Positions 1 to 8,970 of a stretch of 64,000 bases of DNA are shown here, in pieces (positions within the stretch are counted from its first letter, which is position 1; each line of letters begins with the position of its first letter). The stretch is from Paradesertivirga superstes (GTDB taxonomy: Bacteria; Bacteroidota; Bacteroidia; Sphingobacteriales; Sphingobacteriaceae). The stretch spans positions 248,001 through 312,000 of the forward strand of contig NZ_JBBJCN010000003.1 in assembly GCF_037622515.1 (NCBI RefSeq). The letters are read 5' to 3'. A model generated the notes under the pieces. The model ran no database searches and was not told the DNA's origin. It worked only from the letters and a program-made list of their open reading frames with translations. The position numbers were made by a program, and so were the translations under genes.

Positions 1-254
1 TTCCGGGCCTGTTGAGCCTTTTCAAAAATAGGCCTTGCTCTGACAGGTTCATCTTTTAATTTGGTATTTTCGAATGACGCCACTAATTGGCCCACACTCG
101 CTTCAACATTTGTTCTTGATGCCACCAAACTATCGTTGATATTTTTAAAGGCATTCAAAATTGTATCAGAAACGTTTAATGCAAGCATCGCGAGCAATAC
201 CAAATACATGATATTGATCATCTTCTGTCTTGCGGTCTCTCTACCTCCAGCCAT
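1..254 (-). CDS. gldM: GldM, gliding motility / type IX secretion protein (N-terminal part only)
   Basis: The reverse strand from 254 runs to the window edge and gives the first 84 or so residues. The start (MAGGRETARQKMINIMYLVL) matches GldM: a short cytoplasmic end, one membrane segment (about residues 12-28), then the beginning of the periplasmic part. GldM and GldL form the proton-driven inner-membrane motor of the type IX secretion system and gliding. The gene follows gldL by 42 bp in the order gldK-gldL-gldM, as in other Bacteroidota. The C-terminal periplasmic domains, and presumably gldN, lie outside the window. Confidence 0.93.
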   Translation of the reverse strand, partial: MAGGRETARQKMINIMYLVLLAMLALNVSDTILNAFKNINDSLVASRTNVEASVGQLVASFENTKLKDEPVRARPIFEKAQQAR

Positions 255-296
255 GCGTTATTTAAATTTTCTTATAATCAATTAAACAATTAATAA

Positions 297-1112
297 TTAA
301 ACACGTGGCTGATTCATTGCCGAAAGCATGTTTCCGTAGACAGAATTTAAAGAAGACAGGTTTTTAGCCAGGCGACCCACCTCCTCTTTAAATTGCTTAG
401 AATCATCCATAGACTCATTAAAGTTTTGCATGGTCAATGAAAGGTTCTGATAAAACTTGTTCATTGATTTTAAATGAGCGCTTGAATCTTGTAATTCAAG
501 CTCGTATACTGCGTTTAATGCAGAAAGATTTTTAGCAAGGCTATTCACCTGATCGTGATAGGCTTTTGAATCGGTATTCGAATTAGCCATTTCCTGAAGG
601 TTAGAAGAAGCTTTATCAAATGACACACTTAACTTGTCAAAACTGGCACTTGCCGTTTTAACCTTTGTGGTAAATTCATTTGTAGCTGTAGAAGCATCGG
701 CAACCGAGGAGATTGTCGCTACTTTGTCTCCAAAGGTTCTTAGACCTGTACCTAAGCTTTGAATCAATTCAGGACCAATTTTAGCATCCTCAAGCATTTT
801 GTCTAAAGCTGCTGTTGATGAATGAGATGCGGAAACAGAAACAGCACGGGGACTCACTTTAGGAAGTTCCCCATCAAAGCTCTCGTCTAACTCGGGATAT
901 ACTCTATGCCATGCTGGTTCTTTGGCCGGAGCAAAAAATCCTGTCAGGAAAAACAAAAATGCCTCAACAGCCAATCCTGCACCGATCATATAATTACCCC
1001 AAATACCTCCCAAATGCAGGATTTTAAATAATGCACCAATGATTACCACGCTTGCACCCCACGAAATTGCTGTGTGGAGCGGTTCTAATTTGAAAGATGA
1101 TTTACCAGCCAT
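297..1112 (-). CDS. gldL: GldL, inner-membrane motor subunit of type IX secretion / gliding
   Basis: 271 residues. The first 60 carry two membrane helices (about 15-33 and 40-58). A glutamate lies in the second helix (E50, in GLAVEAFLFF), at the place where the proton-pathway glutamate of GldL is known. The rest is a long alpha-helical cytoplasmic region rich in Ser, Lys and Asp with repeated SLAKNLS/RLAKNLS motifs (near 189 and 246), likely coiled coil. GldL pairs with GldM to convert proton motive force into movement. It sits 62 bp after gldK and 42 bp before gldM, so the three are probably one operon. Confidence 0.93.
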   Translation of the reverse strand: MAGKSSFKLEPLHTAISWGASVVIIGALFKILHLGGIWGNYMIGAGLAVEAFLFFLTGFFAPAKEPAWHRVYPELDESFDGELPKVSPRAVSVSASHSSTAALDKMLEDAKIGPELIQSLGTGLRTFGDKVATISSVADASTATNEFTTKVKTASASFDKLSVSFDKASSNLQEMANSNTDSKAYHDQVNSLAKNLSALNAVYELELQDSSAHLKSMNKFYQNLSLTMQNFNESMDDSKQFKEEVGRLAKNLSSLNSVYGNMLSAMNQPRV

Positions 1113-1174
1113 AAAAATTCAAGAAGAAGTTAGAAATTTGATTTTAAAATAAAAAGTGTGTACTTGTGATTTGT

Positions 1175-2488
1175 TTAGTTTTTATCTTTTATGTCTCTTC
1201 CCTGGTATTTTGTTACGCAGCGGAAACCAACATAAGATTTCGCGGTATCCTGATATTCGAAAGAGCGGGTTGAATTTTGAAGAAAATAGCCAATGTCCTT
1301 CCATGAGCCACCGCGTACTGATTTACGTTTTAACACTTCAGGATCGCCCCCTTTTGCTTCATAATTGAATGTTGGATTCAAATCATGAGTAAATGTATTC
1401 GCCGATTCATCATAAGCAGAAGAAGTCCATTCAGCAACATTGCCAGCCATATTATACAAGCCGTAATCGTTAGGGAAATACGATTTTACATTCACTGTGA
1501 ATGCTCCTCCGTCGTCAATATAATTACCTCTTCCCGGTTTGAAGTTAGCCATTAAACATCCTTTAGCATTTCTGATATATGGACCACCCCATGGATAATC
1601 ATTACCAACCCTTCCGCCCCGGGCTGCATATTCAAATTCAGCTTCAGTAGGCAACATATAATCAGACCGGATATATTCAGGAAGTTTTCTGCTGGCAGCG
1701 TAGGTGGCATATAAACGTGTGCGCCAAACTGTAAATGCACGCGCCTGACGCCATGTTACCCCTACTACAGGATAGTTTTTAAACGCAGGGTGTGAAAAAT
1801 AACCCTGAGTCAGTGGTTCATTTGCTGCATAAGCAAAATCCGAAAGCCATACCAGGGTATCAGGGTAAATAGCTACTGTATCGCGAAGAATATTATCAGA
1901 CCGTGTTCTTGTTTTATCACCGCGATAGTTTGCAGCTTCACGGAGCTTCATAATTTCTAAATTGTATTTAAGCAAGCGAACATCAATCTCATTTCTGTCA
2001 AAAACGCGATCGTCGCCCTGATAATACATTGCCTGTAGTTTCGAAGCATTTGCAGCACCGCCTTTTTTATTACTCCAAATGGTTTTTGCTTTTTTCCAAT
2101 CAATGTATTGTGGCCCGCCGGCATCTGCCGCTGCTCCCTTTTTAGGCTTCAAATAATAATTAGGGTCTTGCAGATAATCTTTAATCGCAATGGAATCTCT
2201 TACCCAATTAACAAACTGGCGGTATTCGCTATTTGTAATTTCAGTTTCGTCCATGTAAAACGCCTGAACTGTAACCTGTTTATTTTGAGCTATTTGAGCA
2301 TATGTAATATCCTGATCAGTTTGGCCCATAACAAAAGAGCCGGCAGGAATATAAACCATTCCAAAAGGAATAGTTCTTGTAGAGACTTTTTTAGTCTTAA
2401 CCCCGACCAACTCACCCCCGGATTTGTTTCCACATCCGCTTGAGAGAGCCGCAATAATTGCGAGAGCGATAACGTAAAATTTCTTCAT
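1175..2488 (-). CDS. gldK: GldK, lipoprotein of the type IX secretion periplasmic ring
   Basis: 437 residues from the preferred start at 2488; an in-frame ATG also occurs at 2503. The downstream start gives a clean lipoprotein signal (MKKFYVIALAIIAALSSGC, lipid cysteine at residue 19). The body is a formylglycine-generating-enzyme/sulfatase-modifying fold, with typical pieces IPAGSFVMG near the start, DYPWGG in the middle, and GNVAEW, VRGGSW and GFRC towards the end. In the T9SS, GldK/PorK lipoproteins form a periplasmic ring with GldN/PorN under the outer membrane. The FGE fold here is thought to be structural, not enzymatic. First gene of the gldKLM run. Confidence 0.92.
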   Translation of the reverse strand: MKKFYVIALAIIAALSSGCGNKSGGELVGVKTKKVSTRTIPFGMVYIPAGSFVMGQTDQDITYAQIAQNKQVTVQAFYMDETEITNSEYRQFVNWVRDSIAIKDYLQDPNYYLKPKKGAAADAGGPQYIDWKKAKTIWSNKKGGAANASKLQAMYYQGDDRVFDRNEIDVRLLKYNLEIMKLREAANYRGDKTRTRSDNILRDTVAIYPDTLVWLSDFAYAANEPLTQGYFSHPAFKNYPVVGVTWRQARAFTVWRTRLYATYAASRKLPEYIRSDYMLPTEAEFEYAARGGRVGNDYPWGGPYIRNAKGCLMANFKPGRGNYIDDGGAFTVNVKSYFPNDYGLYNMAGNVAEWTSSAYDESANTFTHDLNPTFNYEAKGGDPEVLKRKSVRGGSWKDIGYFLQNSTRSFEYQDTAKSYVGFRCVTKYQGRDIKDKN

Positions 2489-2503
2489 TGTATTTAAAGG
2501 CAT

Positions 2504-2684
2504 ACCTTTTAACTATCGATGTTATTGATAATAAATTTATTTATTAAAAATGATTATCCAAACAGTAAACTTATGAAAATTTTTATGGTTAATTGTTATA
2601 ACTCATAAACTTTCAGACACCTTGGTACGGATAAAAAAGGCAAATGTTACTGATAATTAAAGATTTTTTACGGATAGCCTGGTT
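2504..2684. other. intergenic region upstream of gldK
   Basis: This 181 bp, very AT-rich gap separates the end of the HemD-like gene from gldK. It probably carries the gldK promoter, but I find no exact TTG...TAnnTTTG pair, and no clear terminator hairpin. Confidence 0.4.
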
Positions 2685-3452
2685 TTACTTATTCACCTGC
2701 TTAATATACTGCTCGATTGCCATGGTCATACTGGGTGCAATTGGGGTTGGACCAGGTATATCAACTATCAGGCTTCGGTCGGCAATAGCTTTTTGAGTAC
2801 TCACACCAAAGGCTGCAATCCGGGTTTCTTTTTGCTCAAAGGTTGGAAAGTTTTTATAGAGAGATTGAATACTCGATGGGCTGAAAAATACTATTATATC
2901 ATAAAAAACATTGGCAAGGTCGGAAAGATCACTGCATACTGTTCTGAACAATACAGCCTGCGTGAAATTATAACCGTTCTCTTGTAAGAATTTCTGTGTT
3001 TCTTCTGCAGAGACATCAGAGCAGGGGTAAAGAAATTGCTCTGAAGCATGTTTTTTAAGAACCTCAGCAAGGTCGCTGGCGGTTTGTTTTCCAAAAAAGA
3101 TCTTACGTTTTCTATATTGAATATATTTCTGAAGGTATAAAGCGATGGTTTCGGACAAACAAAAATACTTCATCTCAGCCGGCACTTCATAACGCATCTC
3201 TTCGCATACACGAAAAAAGTGGTCAACAGCGTTTTTACTTGTGAAAATTACGGCAGTAAAGTCAGCAATATTTATTTTGTCTTTCCTGAATTCCTTTGCC
3301 GGAACGCCTTCTACATGTATGAATGAGCGGAAATCTACCTTTATGTTGAATTTCTTAGCGAGATCATAGTAAGGCGACTTATCGTTCTCTGGCTTAGGAA
3401 GGGTAACCAGTATACTTTTTACCTTTTTCTTTCTTGCATCTGTTGATACCAT
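2685..3452 (-). CDS. hemD: uroporphyrinogen-III synthase (HemD) family protein
   Basis: 255 residues, the usual length of the family. HemD inverts ring D of hydroxymethylbilane and cyclises it to uroporphyrinogen III in tetrapyrrole synthesis. The two-lobed fold is suggested by KSILVTLPKPE at the N terminus, AVIFTSKNAVDHFF at about 70-83, and the second-lobe motif IIVFFSPSSIQSL with AAFGVSTQKAI further on. HemD proteins are poorly conserved, so the enzyme call rests on fold-type motifs. The gene is 6 bp downstream of the DUF4271 gene, so the two are co-transcribed and lead towards gldK. Synteny with gld genes leaves open an additional role. Confidence 0.75.
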   Translation of the reverse strand: MVSTDARKKKVKSILVTLPKPENDKSPYYDLAKKFNIKVDFRSFIHVEGVPAKEFRKDKINIADFTAVIFTSKNAVDHFFRVCEEMRYEVPAEMKYFCLSETIALYLQKYIQYRKRKIFFGKQTASDLAEVLKKHASEQFLYPCSDVSAEETQKFLQENGYNFTQAVLFRTVCSDLSDLANVFYDIIVFFSPSSIQSLYKNFPTFEQKETRIAAFGVSTQKAIADRSLIVDIPGPTPIAPSMTMAIEQYIKQVNK

Positions 3453-3458
3453 ATATTT

Positions 3459-4472
3459 CTAGAACCTAAGGGCTTTTATCAGAATTAATAATGGGCAAAT
3501 TTCGAGGGCACAAAGATAGAAAATAAAATATATTAAAGGAAACCTATAGTTCGATAAAATATTTGTAGCCGCCCGTAAGTATTGAAAGAAGAAAATTGCT
3601 GCGATTAATATCAGCGACATATAAATATATATTGGGGCGAATCGTGCTGGTGACAGGCAAAATGCAATAACGATCGGCAAAAACAAAAGAGCCGCATTAA
3701 AATAACTCAGAATCAATATGGAAATATATTCTTTGACAATCTTCCCTGCATTGAATAGAAAACCAAGCAGTCGAAGGATAATGATCTTAGCTGTGAATAA
3801 GGCAATTACGATTATTGAAAGATGGATAAATAAATTAAAACCTGTATACCCATAAGAAAGTTGGAAATACTTTCCGCACTGATAAAGGTACATTCCTATT
3901 GTAAATCCGAACAGGAGATAAAGAAAAATAAATGGCCATGAATTAAAAAATTTCTCTTCTTTATTTATCTGACCTAAAACCCTGTTACTGTAAAAGGCAT
4001 GAATTATTGCAGATAATTCTTTTGCGAAAGCATTTTTCAGTACTGCAAAACAAAACAGAAGCAAAAACACAAAAGCAATTATCCATAGCTCGCCTTTAGG
4101 ACGCGGCTGTCCTTTATCATACCGTTCTACCTTTTTGGGAAACTTATTTGTCCATTCCTGAAAGTTTAGATTTTCTACTGAATACAGCTTTATCAAACTG
4201 TCAATAAACTGGTTGGGCCGATTTGGATCGGGCCTTTTTATCCAAAGAAAACTAAGTGAATCGCCTACTGCCTTCAAAGAATCCTTAAGATGTTTAATAG
4301 AATCTTTTTTAGCCTGCAATCTTGCTAAATAGGCCGAATCCCGAAATACCGGTCTTCTATATTGTGGTTCAGAAAGCACTGGCACGCGCGCGGATACAGA
4401 ATCAACCTGAGCAACAGCTGCAGCACTCCAGATCCAGAATCCTAATAAAAGCAGAAAGTTTTTCCCCGGCAT
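3459..4472 (-). CDS. DUF4271 multi-pass membrane protein
   Basis: About 337 residues from the ATG at 4472; a TTG at 4484 could extend it by four codons. A probable signal peptide ends at AAAVAQ (about residue 22). A periplasmic Lys/Asp-rich stretch follows, then about seven hydrophobic helices from residue 125 to the C terminus. I match it to the Bacteroidota-specific DUF4271 family by topology and its place beside hemD; no catalytic motif is visible. It lies directly upstream of hemD (6 bp gap), and a role in envelope or gliding/T9SS function is only a guess from position. Confidence 0.7.
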   Translation of the reverse strand: MPGKNFLLLLGFWIWSAAAVAQVDSVSARVPVLSEPQYRRPVFRDSAYLARLQAKKDSIKHLKDSLKAVGDSLSFLWIKRPDPNRPNQFIDSLIKLYSVENLNFQEWTNKFPKKVERYDKGQPRPKGELWIIAFVFLLLFCFAVLKNAFAKELSAIIHAFYSNRVLGQINKEEKFFNSWPFIFLYLLFGFTIGMYLYQCGKYFQLSYGYTGFNLFIHLSIIVIALFTAKIIILRLLGFLFNAGKIVKEYISILILSYFNAALLFLPIVIAFCLSPARFAPIYIYMSLILIAAIFFFQYLRAATNILSNYRFPLIYFIFYLCALEICPLLILIKALRF

Positions 4473-4713
4473 TAAATTAATCAATATCTCAATCGAAACT
4501 TTGTTTGCAAATTACCTGATTATTATCTTGTTTTCCTAAATCTTTATTATGCATTTATACAGTCAAAAATCATACTAAGATTTTCATTGCTGCTTACTTG
4601 CTAAATATAAATCATCACCTATGGATGTTCTCAACAGATGACCCAAATAAAGATTGCTTTATTTAAAACTCTACCTTTAGAAAACGGTTATTAAATCGAA
4701 GACAAAAATTATC

Positions 4714-4947
4714 ATGGAAAGATTTGATTTTCAGGTGCTGTTAAGCGATGGTTCGTTTGCAGATTATGAAGTACAAACAGAGAGACATTCTGATACATTT
4801 GAAGTTTTTAAAGATAACAACGTTTTAGCAACATTTAAGGCTACAAAAGACGGTGGCTGGGAACTTGAAGATAATCCCGGTAAAATCGATAAAGATTTAG
4901 AACATCGAATATCGCTGCAATTGAATAGCTACCGCATCGACAGGTAA
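4714..4947 (+). CDS. small protein of unknown function (77 aa)
   Basis: The 77-residue product is acidic and soluble with no signal peptide or membrane segment. It looks like a compact alpha/beta domain: beta-type start (MERFDFQVLLSDGSF) and a middle reading TFKATKDGGWELEDNPG. I do not recognise the family. It stands alone on the plus strand, ends 2 bp from the convergent gene at 4950, and has about 240 bp of divergent upstream DNA shared with the DUF4271 gene. Codon use resembles its neighbours, which supports a real gene. Confidence 0.6.
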   Translation: MERFDFQVLLSDGSFADYEVQTERHSDTFEVFKDNNVLATFKATKDGGWELEDNPGKIDKDLEHRISLQLNSYRIDR

Positions 4948-4949
4948 GC

Positions 4950-5348
4950 TTATTTTGATCTAACTGCTGTTATACGGGTGGCATCTTGTTCCATTGTTTC
5001 AAAAACAAGTTTTTCAGAAGAAATTTCTTTGATAAGAAATGGAAACTCTCGGGTTATTCCTCCAGAAAGATTTTCTTTATAACGAATCATATTATCTTCC
5101 ATTCTGAATTTGCCATACGAAAGGCGCTTTCCACCCCACATGATCACCAAATCGTTAGCATTTGAAAATTGAATAGAAGGATTTTCGGCTTTCAGTTCTT
5201 CATCCGGCATTATGTATGCAGGGTTTTGATGAAGATTTTCAACTTTGACATATTTCCATTCTCCGTAAAGCTGTTCTGGTTTAACCGATTTAGTACAAGA
5301 TGAAAATAATATTAATGTCAGGGCTATAGCAGAAAGGCTAAATTTCAT
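4950..5348 (-). CDS. small lipoprotein, lipocalin-like
   Basis: 132 residues from the ATG at 5348, chosen over one at 5378 because it places a lipoprotein signal (MKFSLSAIALTLILFSSC) at the very start. The mature part begins with LYGEWKYVKVEN and alternates short beta-type strands, reminiscent of the lipocalin-like domains of small Bacteroidota lipoproteins. No specific function can be assigned. It converges on the small gene ending at 4947 with only 2 bp between them. Confidence 0.65.
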   Translation of the reverse strand: MKFSLSAIALTLILFSSCTKSVKPEQLYGEWKYVKVENLHQNPAYIMPDEELKAENPSIQFSNANDLVIMWGGKRLSYGKFRMEDNMIRYKENLSGGITREFPFLIKEISSEKLVFETMEQDATRITAVRSK

Positions 5349-5512
5349 ATAAGGATATTCCGAAAACATAATATTCATACTTAAACCTGTTTAAAGTATC
5401 GCCCCCAAAGCTAATTATTTACGTGATGATACCATATGATCCACCATCAATTGGGAAAAGCCTTGTTTTGATTCACTCTTCTCATCTTGCCTACAGGGGG
5501 CTTTAATCACAG

Positions 5513-8071
5513 TTAAATACCATCAACTCCTCTTAATACTTCCAGGGGAGGACGGTTTAAAATTCCGCGGCTATTAATTAATCCGATTATTACTGTTAAA
5601 GCAGAAATAAGGAGAAAAAGAAGAATTAATGGACTTGTCTGAGGATTAAAAGACGTTTTAAAAGTATAAACAGCCAGAGCCCAGCTTGCTCCTAAAGAAA
5701 GGAATATCCCCGTTGCAGCTGCTAAAGCTCCAAGAAAGAAATACTCAAGTGCTGTGATGATTAAAATTTGCTTTTTGCTGCCTCCTAAAGTGCGCAATAG
5801 CACACTCTCCTGTATTCGCTGGTATTTGCTGATAAGAACTGATGCGATTAAAACTACCAGCCCTGTAATAATGCTGAAAGCAGCCATAAACTGAATAACA
5901 AAGCCTATTTTTTTTAAAATATCATCCAGTACACTTAGCACAAGTGCCAGGTCAATAACAGATATATTAGGAAACTCCTGAACAATTACTTTCTGAAATT
6001 TAGCCGATGTTTCGCTGTCCGGAACCCGTGTCATCATAACATGAAACTGCGGGGCTTCTTCTAAAACACCTGTAGGAAATACCAGTCTGAAATTTGTCTG
6101 AATGCGATTCCAATCGACTTCGCGAAAGCTGCTGACAACTGTTTGAATGAGTGCGCCTTGCACATTAAAAGTTATGGTATCTCCTATATTCACATGAATC
6201 CGGTTGGCATAACCTTCTTCTAAAGAAACATTAACCACTCCATTTGGCGTTATGTTTCCAATCCATTTTCCTTTTGTAATCCGTTCGGAGGTAGTTAACG
6301 TATCCCGATAGGTAACTCTCAGCTCGGAGTTGAAAGCTCGGCGCGAAACTTTTAAAGTACTATCTTTTTTCACGTCAGCAGCAGTATACCCATTTACCTC
6401 TTCAATTCTCATCGTCACAATGGGAACTTCACTGATTACAGGCAATCCCTGTTCCTTCGTAATTACAGCAACTTTTTCCTTCTGATTCGTCTGAATATCA
6501 AACAAAACCATATTTGGCTGATTCCCGCTGGCAGAAATAGTTACCCTGTTTATAAGAATATCCTGCACAAGGAAAAGCGTACTTATAAATGCTGTTCCCA
6601 AACCTATAGAAACAATTAATATTAGAGTTTGGTTATGGGGCCTGAACAAATTTGCTAAGCCCTGCCGCCACAAATAACTCCAGGAGACAGGAAAGAACTT
6701 TCTAACCATCCAAATTAAGAGTGAGGCTGTGGCTGTCAATATTATAAAAGCAAAAATAACTGCGCCTGTAAAAAAGGCTGCCTCTCGCCAGCTATTTAAC
6801 TGCAAATAGGAAAACCCTATAATGAAAATCAATATCAGCAGATAAACGATCCATTTTACCGGATCCTTAAAAAGGCTGGTTTCATGGTAAGTTATCCGAA
6901 GTGTATTTAAAGGAGAAATATTTCTGACAGATACCAGAGGAAGCAGAGCAAACAAAATTGAAATGATTATACCCAGCAGTACCCCTTGTAATATTGCGGT
7001 CCACGATACAATTACAGATATTTCTACGGGCAAAAAGTCTTTCAGCACTACAGGTAGTATCTGCTGCACTATTGTACCGAGAAAGGCACCGATGACGGAA
7101 CCTATAAAACCTATCCCTACAATCTGGATCAAATAAATTAAGAATGCCTGATAAGCTTTTACGCCCATACATCTCAAAATAGCGATGGTAGCTAATTTCT
7201 CGCGGATATATATGTGAATTGCGCTGGCGACACCTATACACCCAAGTAACAGGGCAACGAACCCAACAAGAGAAAGGAAACGTGTTAAATCTTCAAATGA
7301 TTTGCCGGTATCGCGTTTCTGTCCCTCTACAGTTTGATAGTCAAGGTCAGCTTTATCTAAACGTGGTTCAATCCGCTTGATGAGTTTTTCAACTTCGTCT
7401 GCATTTTTAAATTTATAGAAATACTGGCTGTTAATTCTGCTCCCCTTTTTAGATAGACCAGTTGGTTCGAGATATTTGAATGGTATGTATACTACCGGCG
7501 CAACAGAAGCAGATATACCAGTTTGTCCGGGGGCCTTTTGAAGTATCCCGGCAATTTTGAAGGTAACCTCTCCCACCTTAAGAGAATCGCCCACTGCTGC
7601 ATTAAATTGCAGCATCAGCGTTTTATCGACTATGACCGTCTGGGAATCTCTGAAATTTTTTCCTCCCTGAACCGGAATAGTTTCCAGGCTGCCGTAATAG
7701 GGAAAATCGCCTTCCAGTGCCTTTACCTGCACCAATCGAGTACCCTGGCTTTTTGGAAAATAAACCATTGAAGCAAAACTTCTTTGCTGCGAGCGCTCAT
7801 CGCCTATTGAATCCAAAAGTTTCTGCATTTCTTCAGAAACAGGCTTATTACTGGAAATTGAAAGATCTGCACCTAATAAACCCGCAGCCTGCGCGTCGAT
7901 ATCCTTTTTCAGATTATCTCCGAAAGAATAAATAGCCACCAAGGCAGCAATCCCCAGAATAATGGAAGAAATAAAAAGAAACAACCTTGATCTGCTTCTC
8001 CGGCTATCGCGCCATGCCATTTTAAAAAGCCAGCCAACATTAACCCGCATATTCGAATTTATATTAGCCAT
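5513..8071 (-). CDS. ABC transporter permease, FtsX/YbbP type
   Basis: 852 residues. An N-terminal membrane helix (about 23-45) is followed by a periplasmic MacB-like domain and an FtsX block of three helices (about 265-390). A further helix pair, a second periplasmic domain and a C-terminal FtsX block (about 730-840) follow. This double-FtsX layout is that of E. coli YbbP, thought to move lipids or lipoproteins in the envelope. The start overlaps the end of the ATPase gene by 8 bp, showing translational coupling. A TesA-like esterase is divergent just upstream, recalling the tesA-ybbA-ybbP group of enterobacteria. Confidence 0.88.
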   Translation of the reverse strand: MANINSNMRVNVGWLFKMAWRDSRRSRSRLFLFISSIILGIAALVAIYSFGDNLKKDIDAQAAGLLGADLSISSNKPVSEEMQKLLDSIGDERSQQRSFASMVYFPKSQGTRLVQVKALEGDFPYYGSLETIPVQGGKNFRDSQTVIVDKTLMLQFNAAVGDSLKVGEVTFKIAGILQKAPGQTGISASVAPVVYIPFKYLEPTGLSKKGSRINSQYFYKFKNADEVEKLIKRIEPRLDKADLDYQTVEGQKRDTGKSFEDLTRFLSLVGFVALLLGCIGVASAIHIYIREKLATIAILRCMGVKAYQAFLIYLIQIVGIGFIGSVIGAFLGTIVQQILPVVLKDFLPVEISVIVSWTAILQGVLLGIIISILFALLPLVSVRNISPLNTLRITYHETSLFKDPVKWIVYLLILIFIIGFSYLQLNSWREAAFFTGAVIFAFIILTATASLLIWMVRKFFPVSWSYLWRQGLANLFRPHNQTLILIVSIGLGTAFISTLFLVQDILINRVTISASGNQPNMVLFDIQTNQKEKVAVITKEQGLPVISEVPIVTMRIEEVNGYTAADVKKDSTLKVSRRAFNSELRVTYRDTLTTSERITKGKWIGNITPNGVVNVSLEEGYANRIHVNIGDTITFNVQGALIQTVVSSFREVDWNRIQTNFRLVFPTGVLEEAPQFHVMMTRVPDSETSAKFQKVIVQEFPNISVIDLALVLSVLDDILKKIGFVIQFMAAFSIITGLVVLIASVLISKYQRIQESVLLRTLGGSKKQILIITALEYFFLGALAAATGIFLSLGASWALAVYTFKTSFNPQTSPLILLFLLISALTVIIGLINSRGILNRPPLEVLRGVDGI

Positions 8072-8759
8072 TTAAGTTTATGCTTAAATCATCAGCAATG
8101 ATAACTCCACCTTTAATTCTGATTATGCGTTGAGTTTTTGATGCAAGTTCCATGTCGTGAGTGACTAAAACCAAAGTAGTTCCGGCTTCCTTATTCAAAT
8201 CAAAAATTAACTTAACCACTCGTTCACTTGTTTCGGCATCCAGATTCCCGGTAGGTTCATCGGCGAATAAAATTTTCGGACTATTAGAAAAGGCCCTTGC
8301 CAGAGATACGCGCTGCTGTTCACCGCCAGACAATTGAGAGGGATAATGGTGACTACGGTCAGACAATCCTACTTTATCCAAAAGTTCCATTGCTTTAGGT
8401 TTAATGTTTCTCTCGCCCCTCAATTCTAAAGGAACCATTACATTTTCCAATGCAGTTAATGTAGGAAGTAACTGGAAGTTTTGAAAAATAAAACCTACAT
8501 ATTGATTTCGAACCTGCGCCCGTTTGTCTTCGCTGAGCTGATCGATACGGATATTGTTAAGTTCTACTAAACCTGTTGATGAACGATCCAAACCTGCGCA
8601 TAAGCCTAATAGTGTTGTTTTACCACTCCCCGACGGGCCGACAATAGCCAAAGTCGATCCCGCATCTACAGAAAAATTTATCTTATCTAAAACTGTTAAA
8701 TTGCGGCCTGCACTCAGGTAAGTTTTACCCAGATCTTGTATATTCAGAATTTTCTCCAC
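8064..8759 (-). CDS. ABC transporter ATP-binding protein, YbbA/LolD type
   Basis: 231 residues starting with GTG at 8759. The nucleotide-binding set is complete: Walker A GPSGSGKTT (41-49), Q-loop in FIFQNFQLLP, signature LSGGEQQR, Walker B ILFADEPTGNLD and the switch histidine in LVTHD. The length and the Q-loop context are those of MacB/LolD/YbbA exporters, which work with FtsX-type permeases. The partner permease follows with an 8 bp overlap, so the two form one transporter. The substrate is unknown. Confidence 0.9.
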   Translation of the reverse strand: MEKILNIQDLGKTYLSAGRNLTVLDKINFSVDAGSTLAIVGPSGSGKTTLLGLCAGLDRSSTGLVELNNIRIDQLSEDKRAQVRNQYVGFIFQNFQLLPTLTALENVMVPLELRGERNIKPKAMELLDKVGLSDRSHHYPSQLSGGEQQRVSLARAFSNSPKILFADEPTGNLDAETSERVVKLIFDLNKEAGTTLVLVTHDMELASKTQRIIRIKGGVIIADDLSINLNG

Positions 8760-8970
8760 ATTCGTAAGTTATGACGCTTTAACAAAAGCGCAAAAGTTTG
8801 AGTAAAAAAGTTTAAAATTATTACAAATCAAATGTATTATGCATAAACCAAACCTAAGAGAACATGTTTAAAAATACTACCGGAACAAGATAATACTAAA
8901 CAAGGAAGGTTTAAGCGTTATTAAGTTAATGCAATGAACTTTCGGTATTGAATATCCATAAAATAACAAA

